A stretch of DNA of 5,812 nt from an uncultured Dyadobacter sp. (GTDB taxonomy: Bacteria; Bacteroidota; Bacteroidia; Cytophagales; Spirosomataceae): the NCBI GenBank assembly GCA_946481035.1, contig CAMLNK010000302.1, positions 1 to 5,812 on the forward strand, written 5' to 3'. The notes below the pieces were generated by a model. It was given only the letters and a program-made list of their open reading frames with translations, was not told the DNA's origin and made no database searches. Each line of letters starts with the position of its first letter. Position 1 is the stretch's first letter. A program made the position numbers and the translations under genes. Positions 5,644-5,812 of the stretch are shown piece after piece.

Positions 5644-5671
5644 CTGTGCAGGAACTCAACCCTGTGCAGGA
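5644..5671. repeat. Perfect 10-bp direct repeat in the nth leader (CTGTGCAGGA)
   Basis: CTGTGCAGGA is present at 5644-5653 and 5662-5671, an 18-base period, ending 13 bases before the nth start codon. If transcription starts near 5610, both copies would lie in the 5' untranslated region. The complexity of the 10-mer makes coincidence less likely than for the AT-rich repeats upstream. Function unknown. Confidence 0.55.
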
Positions 5672-5684
5672 CCATGATACTATT

Positions 5685-5812
5685 ATGCTGAGAAAAGAAC
5701 GCTATAAACAATTCCTGGACTATTTTACCCAAAACTTCCCGGAACCCGAAACCGAACTGCATTATTCCAATCCGTACGAATTGCTGGTAGCCGTAATCCT
5801 GTCGGCGCAATG
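5685..5812 (+). CDS. nth: Endonuclease III, N-terminal 42 codons (cut by window edge)
   Basis: The start of endonuclease III, a bifunctional DNA glycosylase/AP lyase that removes oxidised pyrimidines in base-excision repair. The visible part reads MLRKERYKQF, followed by NPYELLVAVILSAQ (29-42), the well-conserved first helix block of the Nth family, which normally continues CTD; the window's final bases TG fit that Cys. The catalytic Lys in the helix-hairpin-helix, the Asp and the four-Cys iron-sulfur cluster lie beyond the edge. ATG 5685 is chosen because the nearby ATG 5674 reaches a stop after five codons. It appears separate from the sigma-factor operon, behind a terminator-like region and its own -7 match. 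Confidence 0.93.
   Translation, partial: MLRKERYKQFLDYFTQNFPEPETELHYSNPYELLVAVILSAQ

Overview
The window looks like chromosomal DNA of a Bacteroidota species, most likely in Cytophagales (Dyadobacter/Spirosoma-like; this placement is an inference from protein flavour, not a database match). Supporting signs are two DUF6089 outer-membrane proteins, a DUF2911 protein, signal peptides ending in the typical A|Q junction, A-rich start contexts without Shine-Dalgarno sequences, matches to the Bacteroidota -7 promoter element TAnnTTTG, and moderate GC content. No mobile element, tRNA, rRNA or CRISPR array is visible.

Layout. (1) Positions 1-302, minus strand: the N-terminal 100 residues of an ABC transporter ATPase that runs off the left edge. 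(2) Positions 417-3614, plus strand: a tight four-gene cluster with gaps of 13, 3 and 26 bases. It holds two tandem DUF6089 beta-barrel paralogues (the family of the type IX secretion protein PorG), a membrane-anchored DUF2911 protein, and a trypsin-fold serine peptidase that lacks a signal peptide but keeps a plausible His/Asp/Ser triad. (3) Positions 3628-4323, minus strand: a YjjG-type HAD pyrimidine nucleotidase, convergent with the peptidase and only 13 bases from it. (4) Positions 4324-4706: a 383-base divergent intergenic region with an 11-bp AT-rich direct repeat and a helically phased pair of GTTAAC sites. (5) Positions 4707-5529, plus strand: an ECF-like sigma-70 factor whose end overlaps, by 26 bases, a small soluble protein resembling the cytoplasmic N-terminus of anti-sigma factors. 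A candidate terminator follows. (6) Positions 5685-5812, plus strand: the first 42 codons of endonuclease III (nth), preceded by a leader with an exact -7 element and a perfect 10-bp direct repeat.

How the parts fit. The envelope cluster and the sigma-factor pair are probably separate transcription units. The two most promising items are the overlapping sigma factor/mini-regulator pair and the apparently cytoplasmic trypsin-like peptidase at the end of an envelope-protein operon. The remaining genes are ordinary housekeeping functions: nucleotide-pool cleaning (yjjG), base-excision repair (nth) and ABC transport. Nothing here amounts to a demonstrable new defence or mobile system.
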